A DNA stretch of 64,000 nucleotides. Source: Heliocidaris tuberculata (lineage: Eukaryota > Echinodermata > Echinoidea > Camarodonta > Echinometridae). Numbering within the stretch: position 1 is the first letter of the stretch; the number at the start of each line of letters is the position of its first letter. The DNA lies in the NCBI GenBank assembly GCA_025618425.1, contig CM046845.1:4796577-4860576 (forward strand), read 5' to 3'. Below, piece after piece: positions 1 through 14,189 of the stretch. Under the pieces are notes generated by a model. That model saw only the letters and a list, made by a program, of their open reading frames with translations, was not told the DNA's origin and did no database searches. Both the position numbers and the translations under genes were made by a program.

Positions 1-489
1 CGCTCAACCTTTCGATTAAAAAGTCATTGGAAGCATGAAACTCAGATACAAAGGGAGAAAAGAGGGACATGAATGGGATAGCAAATAGCAGACGAAACAA
101 AAACAGACTAGGTAACCGGCAAAACTGTAAGTACAGAAGAATAAAAATAAAAACACACATGGTAGAATACAAGTAATTTGCGACTAGTTCAACTAACTTG
201 AACGATGCGCATAAAACGTGTTCGCAAAGTGATTACGATGTCAATCCATTGTGAGAACTTACAGAAACTACAACTACAAATGTTTCTTTGGCAGTCTATT
301 CCCTGAAAACAAAAATAGACCATGCTTTGTTTTCCCTTTTTGACAAAATAATGACCTGCTTTTACAATCGTTAAATACGCAAGTAGGTTAATGTGATTGT
401 TAGAGGTCACGGTAGGTGCATTGCAGTCACCGATGGGTTAGGGAAACCCTGCTTGCTGTCTGAATCAGATGTGAACACTTACCACACGT

Positions 490-492
<3 letters not shown>

Positions 493-575
<83 letters not shown>

Positions 576-783
576 CTCTTTCCTTCTCTCTATTCTTCTC
601 TCTTTCCTTCTCTCTGTCTCTCTGTCTCTCTTTCTTTCTCTCCGTCCATCCCTAGTTGTCCACGTCCTTCTCTGTCAATCTCCCCCCCCCTCACCCCTCT
701 GTCTCTCTATCTCTCATTCTCTCTCTCTCTCTCTCTCTCTGTATTCAGTCTTCTCTGACTCTCCATTTTCCCTTGTCTTTCTC

Positions 784-825
<42 letters not shown>

Positions 826-830
826 TGATA
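493..830. repeat. Compound CT / TATC microsatellite
   Basis: Long (CT)n run, then about nine TATC units near 538-575, then interrupted CT-rich sequence to 830. The ORFs here are artefacts (Ser/Leu repeats one way, Arg/Glu the other). Confidence 0.95.
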
Positions 831-1351
831 AGGTGATTTTCCAGTATTTTACTTATCGAAATACAAAAATGACAAAAAGCATATATGCTGTTTCTCATGA
901 AACTTAAACTTACCAAGATGACTTACATAGAAGGTATGTGTTCCATCTTCATTTTGATTTGGGAGAAATTCAGAGTGATGATTTAAAAATCATTATTTTT
1001 GCCTTCAAAAGCTTATAAATTATTATGAAAATGTATTTCAGAAAAGATATGAAAAATTGTTCAGGCATAATAAGCTGAGAATTAAGCATTGCTGTTTTAC
1101 TTATCATCTCACCTGTTTAGGAGGAATCTGCATTAAACAAAACGTAGAATATAAAAAGACTGTTGTGACTCTCATTGCTACTTTTATTTCCCCTCTCTAT
1201 GTGCGACATCGTCGATACTTTTAGCTCTATATCTTAACCATACATGTACACTCAATATTACTATAATGATTGATGATATCTCAAAATATGAGAAATATAA
1301 TACGTCTTACTTAGATTTGGTTCACGCACTTAATATTTCATTAACTGGGTC

Positions 1352-1502
1352 GTGTTCATAAAACTTGTTATCAATAACAAATGTCATAATTATATAAAAA
1401 ATTTGCTCAGCCAATCAAATGCAAGGATTTCAGTAGCTTGCTAGAATATCAATATTACTGAAACTGTCATAAATAACAAGTTTTATGAAACAGGGCCCCT
1501 GG
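1352..1502 (-). mobile_element. MITE family A, copy 1
   Basis: Terminal inverted repeats (TTCATAAAACTTGTTAT against ATAACAAGTTTTATGAA) enclose a conserved core containing, on the minus strand, CTACTGAAATCCTTGCAT and GATTGGCTGAG. The same core recurs at 7.5, 16.6, 22.2, 57.2 and 61.6 kb. Confidence 0.8.
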
Positions 1503-2129
1503 TCTTCCTTCTGGATGTTCCATTAGTTGTTCAGGGATAGAAATGACATTAGTTATGGCTCCCCTGCACTCTGCATGGTGCCCCGGAAGTAATTGTAGAC
1601 TTTCAGGGTCAACTATGGCGCCAACAAAAAGTTGCTCTCTTTATTTGATCGTAAAGCACTGATCGTTTCTTTTCAATGATTTAGATTGGAATACCGCACT
1701 ATTAACAATGCAATATACACGATGAAGGGTGAGAATTGTGTGTCCATGCAAAGGTGAGAGGAAAGAGAGAGACAGTCATTAAACAAATCAACTGATTATG
1801 GATCAAGGAATCGTAATGTAAACCACGACATTTTGTGGCGCGGAAATCGAGGTGTATTTAGAGCACACTAATACAAGGGTGAAGGTGGTGTTATGAGCAG
1901 GGAGGGTCTTAGTTTGACAGGGCTGGAGCCTTTACAGGAAATCGAACCAAGGAGCTGGTGATAACTCCTTGATCGAACCATGGATTCGCACAACCCGCGC
2001 ACGTCCGAGTAATTACCAGGTGTGCTCTTCAAATTGGATACACTGGCAGCGCAGGGTGACGGCTTTCAAGTTAAATGAAAGTTACAAAGTTAATAAATGC
2101 AGTGGACAGTCCTCATCGTCGTCGTCATC

Positions 2130-2172
<43 letters not shown>

Positions 2173-2257
2173 TCTCTATCTCTCTTTCTCCCCCCCCCCC
2201 CCCCCCCCCCCCCTCTCTCTCTATCTCTCTCGATCTCGATCTCGATCTCGATCTCAG
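2130..2257. repeat. CT run, poly-C run and CTCGAT hexanucleotide repeat
   Basis: CT repeat, about 23 consecutive C around 2190-2212, then short (CTCGAT)n. A pure pyrimidine tract on this strand with no coding content. Confidence 0.95.
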
Positions 2258-3072
2258 ATAGATAGAAATACTAACCGGCAGATAATTGGTAGAGAAGTAG
2301 AATAAAGATATATAGATGGATTGTTACTTGAAGTCTCCATCGCAGAACTATAATTTTTCGTTTAGATAGACAGATATGTGAATAATTTAACATAGTGAAG
2401 ATGACATACATGTGGATCCTTTGGAGGCACCAGCAATCTTGCCAACGATTGATGTAACCATCAATGGCCCGCTTATGACCCGTCACAGATCGAGTGGAAA
2501 AGAAAAAAAAGGACGGTTATTTTGACCTCAAACCCTCAAAGCCTTCACGTCTGGTACGTGAACAAACAGGATCAATATTTCCACATCCCACAAATGAAAA
2601 CTGATTATTAAAACAAATGACGAGTGACAATTGTTCGCATTTCTGTAGAGCTCATTTTGCGATTCGCATATCCACGTGAAGTGGCCGTTAATTCGAAATC
2701 GGGGAAAATGTAAACTTTTTTTCTCCATCATCTTCTCAAGTAATCGTTCGTAAAAACAATAATTTAATTTAAAAACATAGACAGTAAAGAGCTTCACTGA
2801 TCATTACTTTAAAAAGAATCCCAATAATAGTCTCGAAAACTACATCTGCCAAAAATCACATTCTAAAGTTGTAAGCTATAAAACGTAAGAGCCCTTCCAG
2901 ATTCCTATTCATAGGACATTAGTACTATGATATTTTTGCTAATGGGAAAAAGGGGAGAGCTCAAAAGTGATTCTAGAACTAGAACCAGAACTCAACCTTC
3001 TTTCTAAGTAAATAAAGTTCAGTAGTTTTTGGAAAAAAATTGTAAATAGGTACAAATAATGATTTGTATTAT

Positions 3073-3073
<1 letters not shown>

Positions 3074-3107
<34 letters not shown>
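3074..3107. repeat. (TTAG)n microsatellite
   Basis: About eight tandem TTAG units. It is interstitial and of a 4-bp period, so it is not telomeric. Confidence 0.9.
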
Positions 3108-3631
3108 ATTGTTTGTTTCACATGATCTGCAGAATAAATGGCAAACCATGGCAAACGATATGGAGCAATATGAGATACGAACGTCCAATACTTGAGTAGA
3201 GAATAAAACGCATCTATGTTCTCCTTCATAACGAATGATAGATAAGATCTCAGTTCTGAATTGGCACGGCAGAACTCTACTCTAAATTCCACCTGTAAAT
3301 AGTACTGCAAAACGTGTAATGTTGGTAAGGTCAATGACACCGGAAGTGATCCTTATCCTTGATCTGTAATCAAGTATTGTCAATTTCTCGGCTTGAGACG
3401 AAGAGGTAAACATTGTGTGCACTTTTTGTGAACTTGCCCAGGGAGTACTCTTTATATGGAAAGTGCAATAGCCAGTGACAGAATGACCTTTGTTTTTTTC
3501 GCTAGTAGCTGATTTTTTTGGACTTAATAATTATTTCCCAAGTTTCCTCTTGAAATATGAATTTCATCAGTAAACTGAAACAAAAGATGGGTGTAAAGTT
3601 ATTGGGATAAAGGATATTAGTATTCCCTATA

Positions 3632-3781
3632 CACAGTAAAAACGCTGTTTAAAAGCTTGTTTAACACTTATACAACCTGTTTAATATTTAAACAGATTGT
3701 TTACAATATGAACTGTATAATGGGTTGATCAGTTCATATTGTAAACAACTGTTTGCATTTTTAAACAGCGTTTTCTCTGTG
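3632..3781. mobile_element. 150-bp MITE with TA target duplication
   Basis: CACAGTAAAAACGCTGTTTA at the left and its near-perfect complement (TAAACAGCGTTTTCTCTGTG) at the right, each flanked by TA. A second internal inverted pair (GTTTACAATATGAACTG and AGTTCATATTGTAAACAA) makes almost the whole element a hairpin. TA flanks fit the Tc1/mariner group. Confidence 0.8.
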
Positions 3782-4251
3782 TATAACGTAGGCCCTAGCT
3801 GTTTACCTTGATTTACTATGCTACATGTACATGCTACTTTTCGTTTAACGTCTCATACTACACAAATACCGCTACTATAACTACTGTTACTCCTTCTACT
3901 GCCACTGCTACTAATCCACGACGACCACCACCACCACTACAGTAGCGTGACCTGGGTCTAGTCATTGAGGGGGGGGGGGCAATTATTAGGGGAGGGTAAT
4001 ACAGCTTTCAAGGCGGATGATATTCGTGGGAGCAAAGCCACAGGGCGGGGGGGGGGGGGTGACAGAGTTGCCCTATCATCTTCCTTTCACCTTTCTCTTC
4101 CTCTCTCAATTTCCCTTCTCTTTCTTTTTTCCCTCATATTTCTCTTTATCCGTTTTGACATTTATTGACGGAACAGGTTCCCCGAGTTCCCCAGGTAGCT
4201 ACATCTTTGACTTCTTCTGCTTCTACTGTTTACCACTCCTACTACTATAGT

Positions 4252-4352
4252 AGGTCTTCTATACTACTACTACTACTACCACCACCACCACAGTCGCCGC
4301 CACCACCACTACTACTACCACTACCACTACCACTACCACTACCACTACCACT
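4252..4352. repeat. CTA/CCA trinucleotide and CACTAC hexanucleotide repeat
   Basis: Tandem CTA, CCA and then CCACTA/CACTAC units. Translation gives only Ser/Gly or Leu/Pro repeats. Confidence 0.9.
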
Positions 4353-7300
4353 AACATCCACATTCAACACCAGGTCATGATGATAATTCATGTGATAATC
4401 AGTCAGTACCAATTTATTCGAGGTCAAAACACTTCTTGACGTTCACAAATGCACAATCAATGGCTTGATAATGTCCTTATTTGGCGGTGTTTTTCGGTAT
4501 AGTGCGTTTGATTGTATGAGGATGATGTTTGTGGGTGATGGCGTAGGAGTTTGGTGTAAAGTAATTATCACATCGTCTTTTATCATCAGCCATGTGATTC
4601 GCTTGAATCGAGTATGGTCGATTAATCGGTTTGAGGTCAATTTTAAATGATAATGTAGTCGTCTTTTGGCAACCTCATATACCATATTATCCTTGTCGCT
4701 ACAGCTCATAAAAGTCCACCATTTAATCACTTAAGTTATTGTGATTTATTGCGATTGAACAATACACATCACAATGTGCCCTAATATGGCTTTATGTGAT
4801 CGGAATTAGAATTTGAGTCGGAATTTTTCACAAAAATTGATTTTGTCTTTGTAAAATTCTAACTACATAATGAGATTTTACAACACAATTACAATACAAC
4901 TATCATTACACACTAAATGGGCAGACTGAAATGTTCCTATAATGTCGATCCCACAGTGCGTTTTTCTGTGTTTTAATTATGAATGAAATTTACCTGGCAA
5001 AAAATTAATCTACCTGTAGCTTATAATTATAAAAAAATATCAATCTCTATCTGTCGATTTCAAAGTTATATGTACATCTCCGCAAAAATATGTATAACCA
5101 AATGCGGTGATTTATTAGACCATCTCTCCCGTAGAGCCACAATTAGAGTAACTCAACTTGAACCGGAAACTCACTGTTCCATCCTGACAGGAAGCAGATT
5201 GGCCACTCTGTCCAGGGCTCTCATATCAGAGGTATTCACAGAATGGGGGAAGCGACGATAAATGGACGCGTAAGATTGCTCTCCTCGTCACGAAGAATTT
5301 CCCTCCAAATTCGTCAGAAAGAGGTTTTTATCAAATCTCACAGCTTCCGACCACATACAGGACAGAAATCTTTATAGGCCTATATCAAGATTATTGCAAA
5401 GTGGCATTCAAAGCAGGTGAAAGCATATTCACGTTTGAATGGGTTAAGCTCGAATTCAAGTTGAAATTCATCTATTTCTCTGATAAAAAAACACATAAAA
5501 TACAGTTTTATATGCAATATACATTAATACAATTAACATGATTAAAGTGAGTGTGGATGGTTAGGAAGGATCGCCTTGTAAAGAGCTACACCGGCGAGTT
5601 GATACCATAAATGAATAAAAAGATGAATAAGAAATAAATAAATGAAAGAATACATAATATTCCCCAATTAACTATGGCAAATTAATCTTCATGCTTTTTT
5701 ATTTCGTTGGGAAGAGCACATTTCTGTTTTTATTCTCTCAGCTACCCTGTATTAGATAAATCCACATGTTTATACTAGTATTCTCCTCTTATATTGTTTT
5801 GCAATGCTAGTCGATGCCAAATTTCTTACGTTTTTAATTTGGACAAATCAAAAATAATCTGAATTTGAATCTGAAGCTGACAGGGTGTGCTAATTTTCTT
5901 TTCTGAAATGGAGGAAAATAAACAAATAGATATCGTGTTTCCATTGTTATTAAAACAATATACACAGAGATGACTGTCCATACATAACAGAAGATTGGCA
6001 ACAGAATTTGCAGATTACTAGCAATTGCGTCATTTGTGATCCTTCTTCTCGGCGTGTTTCCTTCAAGGTCAGGCTGTGTGATACGTAAAGACTTGGACCT
6101 GGCTATTACCAAAGCATGCGTCTCAAATTATTTCCCTTTCGGAAGAGGATAGATGGTCGGGGTTTTTCTTGAGATGGTCAACGAGATAATTAATTGTCAT
6201 CGGAAAAATGGGAAAAAATGCCGGATGAGCATTTTCCCAGCACGTTGGCAAGTTCCAGCAAACATCGAGTAGAGAGATTCTGGACTTGATTACGAGAAAG
6301 TCGAGTGGAAAGTAATAATATTTTAACACGCCATATTATTTGGATGCGTTTTTGGTTTGATTTTCGTTTGAATTATTTTGTTTCGATTATCTTTGTTTTA
6401 CGTTGGTATTTCAACCAATTGTGAGCATTTCTGTGAAATGATTCAACGTTAAATCGAATTTGATTTTAATCTCATCTCACGCTAAATCGTGATCTTTAGA
6501 ACCATTTTTGAATATTTACTGATTATCTGCTTGTTGATCAGGTAGGTATAATAGTGCCGATTTTCAGTTTTAAATTTGGCAAATGATTGGGGTTTTTTAT
6601 GTTTCATTGCGATCCGTCTGCCAATTTTTTGCTGTGTTTACATCACAAAAAATATTTGAAATCAAGGGATGGATGTGTTGTCTATGACTTCTCAAAATAA
6701 TTTCTACACTTGATTAAGTTAGTTTAAAGTTGGTTTAATATGGAAAGTGAATAGATTCCAGTAGAAACCATAACAGTAATCTAAAGCTCCTAAATAGCGC
6801 CATCTTTTAACAGGATTTGAAAAGTGTCTGTGCCTCTCATTTTCCCATCATGCCCCATTCTAGATTGTAAAAGCTTAGAATGTACCTTCAGGCAATTTCC
6901 TACAATGCCAAGTCAGAAATAATAGTTTTAGATATAGAATTTGCCTATTATCCAAACAAGCTGTTTTTCAAAATAAAATGCCATTAATCTTCAAATTATA
7001 ATCTTAATTTAGCAAACACTGTAAGATGGCGCTGTTCAAGTTCTACCAGTTTAATGCCCCTTTAAGTTTTTGTGAAGAGGTATTCAAAGCATAAATGTGT
7101 TATTAGTCGTTGTAATTTTTTTTTTCCAAGATTTTCTTTCAAACGTATCGTATGATCTAATTATTTTGTTCCCAACAATTGTCCAGAACACATTCTCCAA
7201 TTCAAGTTGATTGCATGACTTCGATGGTCAGGAACCGTAAACAGTTTCTCTTAAATCGAACACTTATTTTCTATTGTGGACAGATTGGTTAGTCTGCAAG

Positions 7301-7491
7301 CACAGATTCTAAATCTGTTGGATACTTAACAAACTTTGATAAAGCCTTGAGCCTAGCCTAACTTTGTCAGTCTCCGGCTGTGTCATGTACTGGGTTCGGT
7401 CAACATTCTCACAGTTCAGACCCTGTCTTCAGTGTTACTACCGATACGGGTTTGTGCCTAGAGTTTGGCGGCAGCGGTGGGATAGGGAGAT

Positions 7492-7643
7492 CAGGGCCTT
7501 GTTTCATAAAGCTTGATATGAACAACACGTTACAACAACTGATATAAGCTACTGAAATCGATGCATTTGATTGGCCTTGCGTAGATTTGTCATAGAAATG
7601 TAGTACTTGTTATTCAAAATTACTTTTATGAAATGGGGCCCTG
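7492..7643 (+). mobile_element. MITE family A, copy 2 (diverged)
   Basis: Starts CAGGGCC and ends GGCCCTG, with TTTCATAAAGCTTGATA against a complementary right end and the core ATAAGCTACTGAAATCGATG. Confidence 0.75.
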
Positions 7644-9006
7644 GACGGCCCGTTTTTATGGGACAGTTTGTGTTTAAAAGACACCATGGGCGCATGTTGG
7701 CGGTCATTCGCACGCTTTTTTAAAATCTAGGAACGAGTGAAGGTTGTTCCGTCAAATGAACGATTAAACATATCAGAACAACAGGCGAATGACTGCTAGC
7801 AGATAAAACAAAGTTGACGTGATAACTATGAATTTCTAAAGGATAAAAGCATTATGTAATATAAAGCATAATTATTTGTCAGACCTAAACCGATTAATGA
7901 TAATAGTATAGTGTTTTCATCAGAGGCCATCCATGGTGCTGATCCAACCTAATATACATGTATGTCATTTGGAAAAATTAGATTCTGCAAAAGACTTTCT
8001 TTGAAGTCATTCAGCTGACTGTAGATTTGAATGGAAATGATCAATTTAGTCTTGCTTGATTGTGTAAACTCGAAAATTCTTTACAATTTCAAATGTGAAG
8101 AGTTACCTATGGTTGCATAGATTGTCTTGTACACAAGAGACTCTTGAGTATGAATTCTGTTTTATATGGTTTAAGCTTCAACGGACAACTGCATATTCTA
8201 TGCTGCTGTGTATTTATTTGATTTATTTGTCAAACAATTTACAAATGGATTACTGGCAGATTTCGTTTCAGTACCATAAAGGTGTATGACCCAGGTTTGT
8301 GGTTTTCTCCTTTAGTTGCCACTGACCGTGTACATGATAACTCTTGATAATGACAGACTCCACATGAAGGATGCACACAAACAAAATTTCCCTAAAAGAT
8401 TCGCCAAGAGTCAACTTTTAAATTATCGATTTATTGCAAAATGAAAATCACACATATAGATATGCATTTAAATGATTTTTGTTTACAATGAAAGTATATG
8501 TTTTAATCAAAGAGAAAATGGCTAGGTCCAAACTGATATTACATTGAAAGGGTCAAAGATACATTAGATCGTGAAACTTGGGGGTTTATCCTCTGCAAAT
8601 TGATATTTAATTTTTTATTAATGTTAATTTCACTGCAGTGGATTCATTGCAAATGATAAGTATACGATAAAGCTATTAAGATAAAGTTGATGCTTGGTCA
8701 TTTCGTAAAGGAAAGAGAAGCAACGAAAGTTTGATTTTCGTTCATAATTTCGTCACTCTCGTGTTGCTATGCTTTAAAAAAACATCGTGGTGACTAGGTG
8801 AGACATTTAGAAGAAAAGTATATGACCAAGCCCAGGTGTCGTAATAATTTCGTTCCAATTCAGAGTTTGATAAATCATTTCCAAGTTTGGTTTTGTCTTG
8901 AACTCTCAAATAACCGGAGGTGATTCGCATTTATTTCCGGTTCAGAGGAGGAACCTCGGAAAATGTGGGACAGCCCAGGGTGGAAACAAATCCGGTTCAC
9001 GTTCAC

Positions 9007-9010
<4 letters not shown>

Positions 9011-9037
<27 letters not shown>

Positions 9038-9065
9038 GGATAAGAGAGAGCGAGAAAGATGGATA

Positions 9066-9097
<32 letters not shown>

Positions 9098-9259
9098 GGA
9101 TAAGAGAGAGAGAAAAGGAGAGAATGAGGGATAACAGAGAGAGAGAGAGAGAGAGAGAAAGAGGGGTAAGAGAGAGAGAGAAAGAGGGATAAGAGAGAGA
9201 GAGAAAGAGGGATAAGAGAGAGGGAGAAAGAGGGATAAGAGAGAGGGGGGATAAGAGAG

Positions 9260-9293
<34 letters not shown>

Positions 9294-9487
9294 GGGTTGT
9301 GTAGGCGCGTGCGTGTGTGTGAGGGGGGCAGAGGGGGGAGAGAAAGACTGGAGAGAGAGAGAGAGAGAGCAAGGGGCGGGGGGGGGGGCAGAAAAGGGGT
9401 AAGACAGACAAATATGACAGAGAGGGGGAGGATGAGACAGAGGCCGTATGTATCTATAACTTCCTCCCCCCCCCCCCCCCCCCCCCC
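9011..9487. repeat. Polypurine satellite with GT and poly-C runs
   Basis: (GA)n is interspersed with GGGATAAGAGAG units that recur about eight times from 9037 to 9260. It is followed by (GT)n at about 9263-9292, G-rich sequence, and about 23 C at 9465-9487. The long ORFs in it, up to 189 codons, are repeat artefacts. Confidence 0.95.
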
Positions 9488-10135
9488 AAGCACCTATGAA
9501 TGCACATAATATTGAGGAACTATGACAGTGAAAATAGGTTACTGAAAGTTTCGTTATCCGGATTTCAAGCAATACACCTTTTCGGGGAACATGCGTGTCG
9601 ACAATCGGCAGGTTTGTTTCATTTTCTTACCAAAATGAAAAAAAAAAAGAGACTTAGGCCTTCACCCAATTATCATTATTTTTGCTAAACTGAGGTCAAA
9701 AGGAGACACGCTCACACAACTGCACAGAATATAGCCAACTTTATTAACAGCCTTTCTCTTGTCAGATATAAACAACGCCCGAGAGATTTGCTACATGTAT
9801 AAGAGAACTATAACTACAGACCCAGTATTTTATTTTCATTTCATCAAATTCAGTATCCTCATAACGAAGGGATAACAGTAATGATTGTCCAACATGCTGC
9901 AGCGGTCAATATCTAACTACGTCAACCCTTCATTCAAGACTACACCAAACCCAAATCCTATAACCATGATAACCCTTATACCTTAAACATGATCTAACAC
10001 CCAATCGCAACCGAGCAATCAATTCATATATACATATATACACATGTACGTGCTTCATTCCATTCCATCATTCTCTGTTCACATATCTAAATTTAACATG
10101 GTTCAACCGAACGGTATACATCCACACCTCTCTCG

Positions 10136-10136
<1 letters not shown>

Positions 10137-10221
<85 letters not shown>

Positions 10222-10235
10222 ATATATATATATAT

Positions 10236-10270
<35 letters not shown>

Positions 10271-10272
10271 TT
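10137..10272. repeat. (TA)n and (TTTA)n microsatellite
   Basis: About 35 TA units, a short interrupted TA/TG stretch, then about ten TTTA units, immediately left of a large inverted-repeat element. Confidence 0.95.
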
Positions 10273-10311
10273 CATTTATATAAACACAACAAAAAAGTAA
10301 CTCTCCCTTAA

Positions 10312-10982
10312 TCAAAATGGCGTAACTTTTTAACGAAAAGGTTTTGAGCAAAATAACTTGTCAGGAGTGTTCCTACACTTATTGACTAACTATTTTGTGA
10401 AAATGAGATTGATCCATTGAGTAATGCATGAGTGAGCAAACATTAAAGGCAAAATTGTCACTTTTCAAAAGGCACTAGGGTCATTTCGGGGAATCTGTGA
10501 AACGAGATTTCAGCGAATTCGGTTTCTGGTTTATGTGTTGTTGTTGTTTATTATCTATCGCTTTACCCCCTCACACCTATCCCGACACTTTTCTCATTAT
10601 TATGGTTGAGTGAGCACAATTTTTTTTTAAAAATTCAACCTTCGTGAATTCGAAATTGCAAAATCCATTCAGCTTATTGAAAAAAAAAATAACTCCAGAT
10701 ATTTTTACCAAAATGTATCATCACATGTTGTGTGAACATATGAGGTTGTCATCGTGTCATGGTTGAGTGAGCACACGCAAGAAATGCTAAAATGTACTGT
10801 TAATACAGCATAAAAAATTACCCTTGTGACTTTTGAAAAGTGAAATTTTTGCCTTTAATGTTTGCTCACTCATGCATGACTCCATGGATCAATCTCATTT
10901 TTACAGTCAATAAGGTTAAGAATACTCTTGCCAAGTTATTTTGCTCACAACCCTTTCGTTAAGAAGTTACGCCATTTTTTAA
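10312..10982. mobile_element. 670-bp inverted-repeat element (long-arm MITE)
   Basis: Arms of about 170 bp (10312-10486 and 10819-10982) are close inverted copies: AAAATGGCGTAACTTTTTAA at the left end matches the complement of AAGAAGTTACGCCATTTTTT at the right. The central part has two copies of ATGGTTGAGTGAGCAC. It has no coding capacity. Confidence 0.8.
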
Positions 10983-13900
10983 ATTTTTTATTATTATTAA
11001 TTATTTTTCTTAAACGAAATAAATGATCCCGGGGCAAATGTCTGATCAGTTCAATAATATACCTAGCTGTCTTTTTTGTCATGATCTTGATTGACTCTGC
11101 TTATTCTACCTTGTTCCTAGGCAATGACATGATATCATTCATATTTTTTTCAAAGCTTCCATGTTTTTGCAATCAATCAAGAGTTCAAGAATAATATCAT
11201 TTCCGTTAAACTCGGTTAATCATTCCAAGAACGATGTATAGTCATGCCTATTCAGTCACTTGTTCAGATCAGTGAAAATATGGCCAAGTGCAATGTACTT
11301 TATCATATTTAATCTGCACTTGACAAAAACAAGTTTTCAAGCCTTTAACGGACTCCAGTTAACAGGTTAAGGTATCATTGTTCGTTTTTTTCTTTCGATA
11401 AAACTCTTCGTATTATTTTCATTGGTATACATGAACATAAAGGCTTATACATGGCATCACGTGGCGTATAGTCCGGACAACAGGTGCAAAATTACTTGGA
11501 AATGAATATTATCTTCGATTGACAATGATGTTCGCAATTAGACGAACATTATGATTTAATTTGATTTTATAAAGACCCTCAATTGGAAAAAGAGAGAAAG
11601 AAGGGATAATTGATGTGAACTAAATGAAACTTGCATTGCTCAAGCGCCATTATCAATGATTGTCGTCATAGTCCAACAGTGGTCAGCGTTATTCCACTTA
11701 TTGTTGCGGAAAATGCACATATGCCTTGTTTCGTGGTAAGCAATTTTTGGCATTGAGTCTGATTGCTCATGCGCGGAATATTGGACGCGTGGACTATGGC
11801 TAAACGTTACGAAACTCGAACCCCGCTGCGGCGCGCGCCCACACTTTGCGACGCCGTGTGCACCGGCGCTGTATCATCACAAAAGTCAGCGTTTAGCCTA
11901 CCTATTATAAATAGAATGGTTTATATAAGCGTTAATCATAAGTGGGCGTTAATAAAGCCGATATCAATATAGACTGCAAGGTAATGTAGCGTTTAAAATG
12001 GCTATAAACACGCCACCCGCCTGAAATGACAGCATGATTGGCGATTTGAGGGGAGAGGTTTTAATGATTGACGTCAGACGATGTCTGAGTTGTGGTCAGA
12101 ACTCAGCACTCGACGTGCTCAGGTAGACGTAAACAACAAACCGTGAGAACGACACATCATCCTACCACTATCCATTAAGACTAGTCTGCAAAAATAAATG
12201 ATAAACATGGGCCTATTCATATATTCATTTGATTATTTCATTCATGGAATTCGTGACTAAATGTTTCCAACGGGTCAAAACAGATGACAGAAGTAATACA
12301 GGCAAAATGAATTCCGGGAAAGTTGCGACATTCAAGAATTTTTATTTACCTGTGCAGTAACATGACATTCAATTATTTTCTCTTTTGAGACGCTGTAATT
12401 TGAGGGAAATAGACATTCTGTATCTTTAAAATTGTAGATGTGATATTTTAACATAACATCGACAATAATAATTTCCCTATAGCCATTTGCGTAGCTCAAA
12501 CTACGTTTAAAAGGGTTATCATCATACGCTACTGTAACAGGTAAATGTTATCGTTTGTCCTATAAATAAACAATGTGATATTTCAAAGTTCATGAAACTT
12601 GCAATCATGTCTGTATAGGAAATTTTGAAGTAAATTAAAGGGGTGCTTGTTGGAAAAGGGTATGTTCCATGGTCCTTAGTTGGAGAATTAAATACGTCAA
12701 AGAATGAAAATAAATATCATTCTAGAGAAAAGTAAGCCTACGAACTAAGAAATAAAGATGATAATTATTATTTGTTCAAATATCAGCACCAGCTTATGAT
12801 GCAATATTGATATATTGAACTCCATAGGGGTACTGCAATTGCGCTCCATTAGGGGATGCAAAAGCGGTGGTGTATGAATGGTGGGGAAAGACAAACCAAA
12901 ATTTTAAATAATGAGTCAGTTTATTACCTACCACTCGCTACATCTTAAGGTTCATAAAATGTCAAGAAAGGTTTCGTGAGAAAATGAAACAGGGAAGTAG
13001 CATTTGTGGGAGCGTTGTAGGAGATGCTACAGCTCAGTTTTCCAAAAAGTATAATGAATGCCTATGAGATTAGAAACAGGACCAAAGGCCGGCGGGACGG
13101 AGCTTGCCAATCTCGTGAACATTTTCACGCCTAGTCAGAAGTTCAGGAGACCACACGTCCAGTGAAAACGCAGTAAAATATCGGTCCCGCGGATCGTCGG
13201 TCTCGTAAATTTTTTTTTTCTCTTTTTCCGTCTCGTGGGCTTTCGGTCTCTATTTTATTGTTGCTATTATGGTTATCATTATCATGGTTATCAACAGAAT
13301 TGTGTAGAAGCACAAGTACAGCATAATCTTGTGAGCAGTTCGACGTCCCCCACACCCGGTCTTCTCCACCCTGGTATCAAGCACCCTTTGACGCTCTGCC
13401 ACCTGTTCGACCTGGTCTTTTGACTGGTCCAGCAGTTCCTTCTAGGAAGTCCCTTGCTTTCACAACTTCCGGTTCAGTGAAAGAAGACCGTGGGAAATGT
13501 ACATGATTGGAGATGTGTCGCTTTATAGAAATGCAATCTCCGTCCGAGGATGATAACAGCTACCCAAACGACACCATTAATGATCAAACAAACAAATATA
13601 TATGATGTGTTTTATCTGTTGTGCTATATAGGGTAAGACCTAGGGCCCTGGAAATGGTTGTAATGTAATGTGGTGCATATCCCACTGCAAAAAGAAGGTC
13701 TCAGGTCAGTACTCTTTCGGCGTAGACTTCTCATGGCATTAAAACAATCCAATACTTGAAATAGGAAGAGTCGTACATATATATGAAAATTTTTACTCTT
13801 TGTTCTCAAAGAGAAAAGTATACCCTGTTAAATGGACTTGATATGCTGAATGGTAAATGAATTGTAATATTACTCGACGTATACCCTGCCCAAGAGTTAC

Positions 13901-14189
13901 AATTTCCAGACATATATGATTTCAAGAAAACGCAAGCGTTTAATTCACTGAATTGCCTTTAACGTAAAATTGCCTTTAACGTTTAAGGACAAGACAGTGA
14001 GCTCTCTCAAGGAATATTGTGCATGTCGCACACTGTCATACTAAAACACATCTCTTCACCTTTATGCACTTTCTTCATTCGTTACGATGAAGATTATTAC
14101 TATAATTATTTTTTGGTATTAATTCATGATGTTTGAGGTTTGATGGTTTATTATACTTGACTACTCAGAAAGCATGTGTATGCTTGTAA

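Larger units (their letters stand above)
1..9010. other. Gene-free flank with scattered repeats
   Basis: No convincing coding sequence in either strand. Apart from the repeats listed separately (CT/TATC, CT/C, CTA microsatellites and three small inverted-repeat elements), the sequence is AT-rich and unstructured. Confidence 0.6.
9488..14189. other. Gene-free interval
   Basis: Outside the TA repeat and the 10.3-kb element I see no gene. A CpG-rich patch lies at 11760-11880 but has no recognised coding content. The rest is unremarkable AT-rich sequence. Confidence 0.55.

Noticed and set aside
3074..3107. TTAG repeats as telomeric DNA
   Set aside because: Four-base period and only about eight units, interstitial; animal telomeres of this group use TTAGGG.
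8875..9572. Overlapping ORFs of up to 189 codons on the reverse strand, rich in Ser/Leu/Pro
   Set aside because: They are translations of GA/GT/C microsatellites in several frames at once; no domain or splice context.
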